Assembly (NCBI GenBank): GCA_002400895.1
Contig: NVRO01000153.1
Location: 1-9,800, forward strand
Source: Planctomycetota bacterium
GTDB taxonomy: Bacteria; Planctomycetota; UBA1135
Length of the DNA: 9,800 bases
Direction: 5' to 3'
The notes under the pieces were generated by a model. It did not search any database. It saw only the letters and a program-made list of their open reading frames with translations, and was not told the origin of the DNA. Made by a program: the position numbers and the translations under genes. This document shows, piece after piece, positions 7,458 to 9,800 of the stretch (position 1 is the first letter of the stretch; the number at the start of each line of letters is the position of its first letter).

Positions 7458-8372
7458 ATGCCCCCAGCGATGCCGAATCCGCGAGCTATTGAACTAAAAC
7501 TGCGCTCCGGCATTACTCAGCGCTTGTGGGATCATGGCGGCGACGGACCGACGGTTCTGTTCCTGCATGGCTACCTCGACAATGGTCGCAGTTTCGACCA
7601 AATTGCCGAGCACGCGCGCAAATTCTGTCGCCCTTTATGCCTCGATTGGCGAGGCCATGGACAAAGCGGCAGGATTGGAGCGGGTGGCTCCTACCATCAA
7701 CTCGACTTGATCAAGGACCTGGTCCAGGTCCTGGACCTGCTGGCGGATGGTGCGGTGAACGAGGAGGAGATTAGCCCGGTCGCATTCTGTGCGCATTCGA
7801 TGGGCGGTGCAATCGCCCTGATGCTGGCCGGACTGCTCCCCACCTTGTGTCCCAAGTACTTGCTAATCCTCGACAATCTCGGTGGTTTTGCCCGTGACGA
7901 AGATGCTATTTGGGACCGCTGGGTTGATTTACTCGAAAGCGCACGCCACGACAAACCGGACTTCCGTGATGCACCCTCGCCAGCTGCAGCGGTTGCCCGA
8001 ATAATGAAAAACAATCCGGGATTGGCTCAGACTGCTGCAGTTGCACTAGCTGCTGCCCTGACCGAGCCGTGCGACCCTGCCAACCCGGATGGACCGCAGC
8101 GCTTTTTACTCGATGGCCGCCTGCGCGGTCCCAACCCGGTCAAGTTCACCCACGCCCAATGGCTGAGTTTATGCAGCCGAGTGCAAGCCGTTGTTTGGGT
8201 AATAGCTCCCGAGCACGGTTACTATCCGGACTTCCCGGAAATGGCGGAGCGGCTGAAAGTTATTCCTGACCACCGCGAAATTGCCATGGCCGGCGCCAGT
8301 CATCACCTCCATCTCGAATTCCCGGCGGAAATATCCGCGGCTCTACACGATTTGCTGACCCCGCTAGGCTGA
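7458..8372 (+). CDS. Alpha/beta hydrolase (serine hydrolase-like, MEST/SERHL type)
   Basis: A 304-residue alpha/beta-hydrolase fold protein. The oxyanion segment LFLHGYLDNGRSFD (34-47) and LDWRGHGQSGR (62-72) resemble the serine hydrolase-like (SERHL/MEST) group, where HGWLDNxxSFD is typical. The nucleophile elbow is AHSMGG (112-117) with Ser114; the first small residue is Ala rather than Gly, which is tolerated. A C-terminal GASHHLHLEFP (279-289) supplies the catalytic His. The acid is not obvious. No signal peptide or membrane segment, so it is cytoplasmic. Substrate unknown. Start uncertain: ATG 7458, ATG 7470 (four residues shorter) and GTG 7374 (28 longer) are all in frame. The domain begins just after the ATGs, which favours them. 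Its TGA lies 13 bases from the end of the convergent DUF1080-like remnant. Confidence 0.88.
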   Translation: MPPAMPNPRAIELKLRSGITQRLWDHGGDGPTVLFLHGYLDNGRSFDQIAEHARKFCRPLCLDWRGHGQSGRIGAGGSYHQLDLIKDLVQVLDLLADGAVNEEEISPVAFCAHSMGGAIALMLAGLLPTLCPKYLLILDNLGGFARDEDAIWDRWVDLLESARHDKPDFRDAPSPAAAVARIMKNNPGLAQTAAVALAAALTEPCDPANPDGPQRFLLDGRLRGPNPVKFTHAQWLSLCSRVQAVVWVIAPEHGYYPDFPEMAERLKVIPDHREIAMAGASHHLHLEFPAEISAALHDLLTPLG

Positions 8373-8385
8373 GGCAATACATTTG

Positions 8386-8742
8386 TCAGCGCCAACGCCG
8401 CAGGCGTAGCGAATGAATCCTGGCGCGAGTTTGAAAACTGGCCACCGCCAGCGGACGGCATGCTTCGACTTCGCTGCGAAGTTGCCAACTGCGGCCCTGC
8501 AGCGACACATCCACAAGAGACTTACCGTCGAGCCACGCTTGGACCCGCTTGTTCTTTACCACAACAGTGGCCATGTATTTACGCCCGGCTTCAAAGCGGT
8601 GATAGCTGGTGGTTTCGTTCAGAGAAGCGTCGAGCCCATCAATACAAGATAGTCCGCACAATCCTCCACCCCAGCCACCAAGTACCAGGGTCAGCAAGGA
8701 AGGTGTCTTACTGGATTTCCACCCAAGCGACTGTCTCCACAT
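8386..8742 (-). pseudogene. 5'-truncated DUF1080/LamG-like domain gene (C-terminal half only)
   Basis: A minus-strand frame ending at TGA 8386-8388 encodes a recognisable C-terminal half of a concanavalin A-like domain seen in many planctomycete proteins (DUF1080/LamG type). Markers are LVLGGWGGGLCGLSCIDGLD (19-38), NETTSYHRFEAGRKY (42-56), VVVKNKRVQAWLDGKSLVD (59-77) and RPLAVASFQTRARIHSLRLR (96-115), similar to the usual GGWGGxVVGLSSIDGxDASENETT ... RIQAWIDDxxVVD ... PLGIATWQT ... IRLRRL. The first half of the domain and any signal peptide are missing. Domain-like sequence begins at about 8694, while the stop of the secreted TSP3 protein is at 8708-8710, in a different frame. The ATG at 8742 lies inside that gene, so the first 16 or so residues are likely not native. 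I infer a gene cut by a past insertion or deletion, although a short expressed product from 8742 cannot be excluded. Confidence 0.65.
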
Positions 8743-9538
8743 ACTCAGTGCCGGGGTTATTGGGGTCGCGAAAATATCCCTGGAACCAAATGGTCTTGCC
8801 GCTCGGCAAGCCCGGCGGCACGGTGTAATCCTTGAAGGCCGAACCGCTTGACCAAACCACGAAAAGTGGGAGTGGCTTAAGCGGCTTGATCAGGTCAAAA
8901 GTGACCCCGAGGTTGGGAGCCGGGGTTGCACCGGGACTACTACCGGCGCTGGTCCAGACCGGAATGCAGTCAATACCAGGGGGTTGGTTTTTCACAAATA
9001 TTCTGGTGGTGCCGGGGCTGAATATTTTTCCCACCTGAAAGTTGGGGTTGTCATCGCCGGAATGGTCGGGATCGGTTTCACCGATGGCCCATTCATAGGC
9101 TCCGTTCAGGTTAAAGTCTTCAACATTATCTGCGGCCCCTCCACCATCAGAATCAGCTCTAACCGGTGAGGTGGTGGTAGAAGGGTCGGCATCGGGCACG
9201 AACACCAGGAGATCGGTACCCAGGTTGCCATTGCAACCAAGTGAAATATTAGTCAGGTCCTTGCCCAATTCCATGCCGTCGCCGAGGCCGTCACCGTCAG
9301 TATCAAATACCAGCGGGTCAACCATCAGGTTGAGAAAGTTGTTGAGCCATTGCTCCTCCCCGTCGCCCAACCCATCGTCGTCAGTGTCGGCATCTAGGGG
9401 ATTGGTTTCGCCGGGATCCCAAATGCCATTTTGGTTGGCGTCTTCAACGATATCGCAAATTCCGTCACAATCAGCATCGGGACATTGAGGGGGAATCGCA
9501 GGAAGAACGGCAAAAAACAACAGGCTGAGTGGAATCAT
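8708..9538 (-). CDS. Secreted protein with thrombospondin type 3 (calcium-binding) repeats
   Basis: A 276-residue predicted exported protein. A short hydrophobic N-terminus (MIPLSLLFFAVLPAIPP) can act as a signal peptide though it lacks the usual basic residues; an in-frame TGA five codons upstream fixes ATG 9538 as the earliest start. Residues 19-165 carry Asp-rich calcium-binding repeats of the TSP3 type: CPDADCDGICDIVEDANQNG, DADTDDDGLGDGEE, FDTDGDGLGDGMELG, RADSDGGGAADNVEDFNLNG and DPDHSGDDNPN. Residues 166-276 form a beta-rich C-terminal domain ending in TVPPGLPSGKTIWFQGYF (239-256) and VAWVEIQ. The partial gene at the right edge ends in the same way. Probably extracellular or cell-surface; its role is unknown. 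A promoter candidate lies at 9575-9604; no Shine-Dalgarno. The stop codon sits at the truncation point of the DUF1080-like remnant. Confidence 0.8.
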   Translation of the reverse strand: MIPLSLLFFAVLPAIPPQCPDADCDGICDIVEDANQNGIWDPGETNPLDADTDDDGLGDGEEQWLNNFLNLMVDPLVFDTDGDGLGDGMELGKDLTNISLGCNGNLGTDLLVFVPDADPSTTTSPVRADSDGGGAADNVEDFNLNGAYEWAIGETDPDHSGDDNPNFQVGKIFSPGTTRIFVKNQPPGIDCIPVWTSAGSSPGATPAPNLGVTFDLIKPLKPLPLFVVWSSGSAFKDYTVPPGLPSGKTIWFQGYFRDPNNPGTEYVETVAWVEIQ

Positions 9539-9574
9539 GATTTGAGGGGGTCACGCTTGAAAGGGGGCGATTCG

Positions 9575-9604
9575 ATAAGACCAAATCCATCAACCCAATT
9601 TCAA
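9575..9604 (-). promoter_or_regulatory. Candidate promoter of the TSP3-repeat gene
   Basis: On the minus strand TTGAAA (9599-9604, five of six bases of the -35 consensus) is followed after 18 bases by TCTTAT (9575-9580, four of six of the -10 consensus). Transcription would start near 9568, about 30 bases before the ATG at 9538. It lies immediately after the T-run of the upstream terminator, which is a sensible place for a new transcription unit. No binding-site repeat is seen. Confidence 0.4.
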
Positions 9605-9605
9605 G

Positions 9606-9642
9606 AAAAAAACGGCCAAGGCTTCACTTGGATGCCTTGGCC
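9606..9642 (-). terminator. Intrinsic terminator of the partial right-edge gene
   Basis: On the minus strand GGCCAAGGC (9634-9642) and GCCTTGGCC (9614-9622) form a perfect 9-bp GC-rich stem with an 11-base loop. One G and then seven T (9606-9612) follow. This is a classical Rho-independent terminator, placed 35 bases after the stop codon of the partial gene at 9677. It is the only clear one in the window. Confidence 0.85.
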
Positions 9643-9676
9643 ATGGAGCTCAGTCCATTGTGAGTTTCGAATCTGC

Positions 9677-9800
9677 TTAGGGAAGAACCCTTACAAAGGA
9701 AACGAAGGGGTCCACATATGAAGGAAGAATCCCGAGGGGGTCATAGAAATAACCCTGCAGCCAAACTGTCTTTCCAACCGGGATTCCCGGTGGAACCGGA
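9677..9800 (-). CDS. C-terminal end of a second secreted protein, paralogue of the TSP3-repeat protein (partial)
   Basis: A minus-strand frame enters from the right edge and ends at TAA 9677-9679. The visible 40 residues read VPPGIPVGKTVWLQGYF (after one residue) and then DPLGILPSYVDPFVSFVRVLP. They align with VPPGLPSGKTIWFQGYF and the following DP...EYVETVAWVEIQ of the neighbouring secreted protein, so both share a C-terminal domain. The bulk of the gene, including any signal peptide or calcium-binding repeats, is outside the window. An intrinsic terminator follows at 9606-9642. Confidence 0.75.
   Translation of the reverse strand, partial: PVPPGIPVGKTVWLQGYFYDPLGILPSYVDPFVSFVRVLP

Noticed and set aside
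7374..7460. Possible tRNA around the TTCGAAT near 7393
   Set aside because: No acceptor, D or anticodon stems can be paired at the right spacing, and the bases flanking the presumed T loop do not form a 5-bp stem.
7715..7731. Near-perfect 17-base palindrome (8-bp arms) inside the hydrolase gene
   Set aside because: It encodes an ordinary helix (KDLVQVLDLL) from repeated Asp/Leu/Val codons in a well-supported gene, so it is most simply codon usage rather than a binding site.
8373..9800. Mobile element in the secreted-protein region
   Set aside because: No transposase, terminal inverted repeats or target-site duplication is visible; only the truncated neighbour hints at past rearrangement.

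Overview
The window looks like chromosomal DNA from a Planctomycetota-like (PVC group) bacterium. The taxonomic call is inference and rests on several signs: coaE directly followed by rho, an orphan GGQ-domain release-factor-like protein, secreted proteins with thrombospondin type 3 (aspartate-rich, calcium-binding) repeats and a shared C-terminal domain, a fragment of a DUF1080/LamG-like domain common in that phylum, and an almost complete lack of Shine-Dalgarno sequences. No transposase, CRISPR array, rRNA or tRNA was recognised.

Layout. Bases 1-119 hold the 3' end of an unassigned plus-strand reading frame whose stop abuts coaE. A plus-strand run follows: coaE (dephospho-CoA kinase), rho (transcription termination factor) and a GT4-type glycosyltransferase that resembles the selenosugar synthase SenB. 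This run meets trxB (thioredoxin reductase, minus strand) with overlapping stop codons. Upstream of trxB, on the same strand, is a 58-residue single-pass membrane protein gene; the two probably form an operon. After a divergent intergenic region with a perfect hairpin come two overlapping plus-strand genes: the GGQ-domain protein and a short-chain dehydrogenase/reductase. The latter abuts, stop to stop, a minus-strand MmgE/PrpD-family gene. A plus-strand alpha/beta hydrolase follows, diverging from the MmgE/PrpD gene.

The last 1.4 kb, all minus strand, is the least ordinary part. It contains the C-terminal half of a DUF1080/LamG-like gene that has lost its 5' half, an intact secreted thrombospondin-3-repeat gene whose stop codon lies about where the lost half should begin, a probable promoter, a strong intrinsic terminator, and the 3' end of a second gene with the same C-terminal domain as the secreted protein.

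Most genes are single-function housekeeping or metabolic genes and do not form one pathway. The candidates for novelty are the SenB-like glycosyltransferase, the small membrane protein paired with thioredoxin reductase, the tandem secreted-protein family with the truncated neighbour, and the tightly packed convergent gene ends beside rho. I do not see a complete undescribed system.
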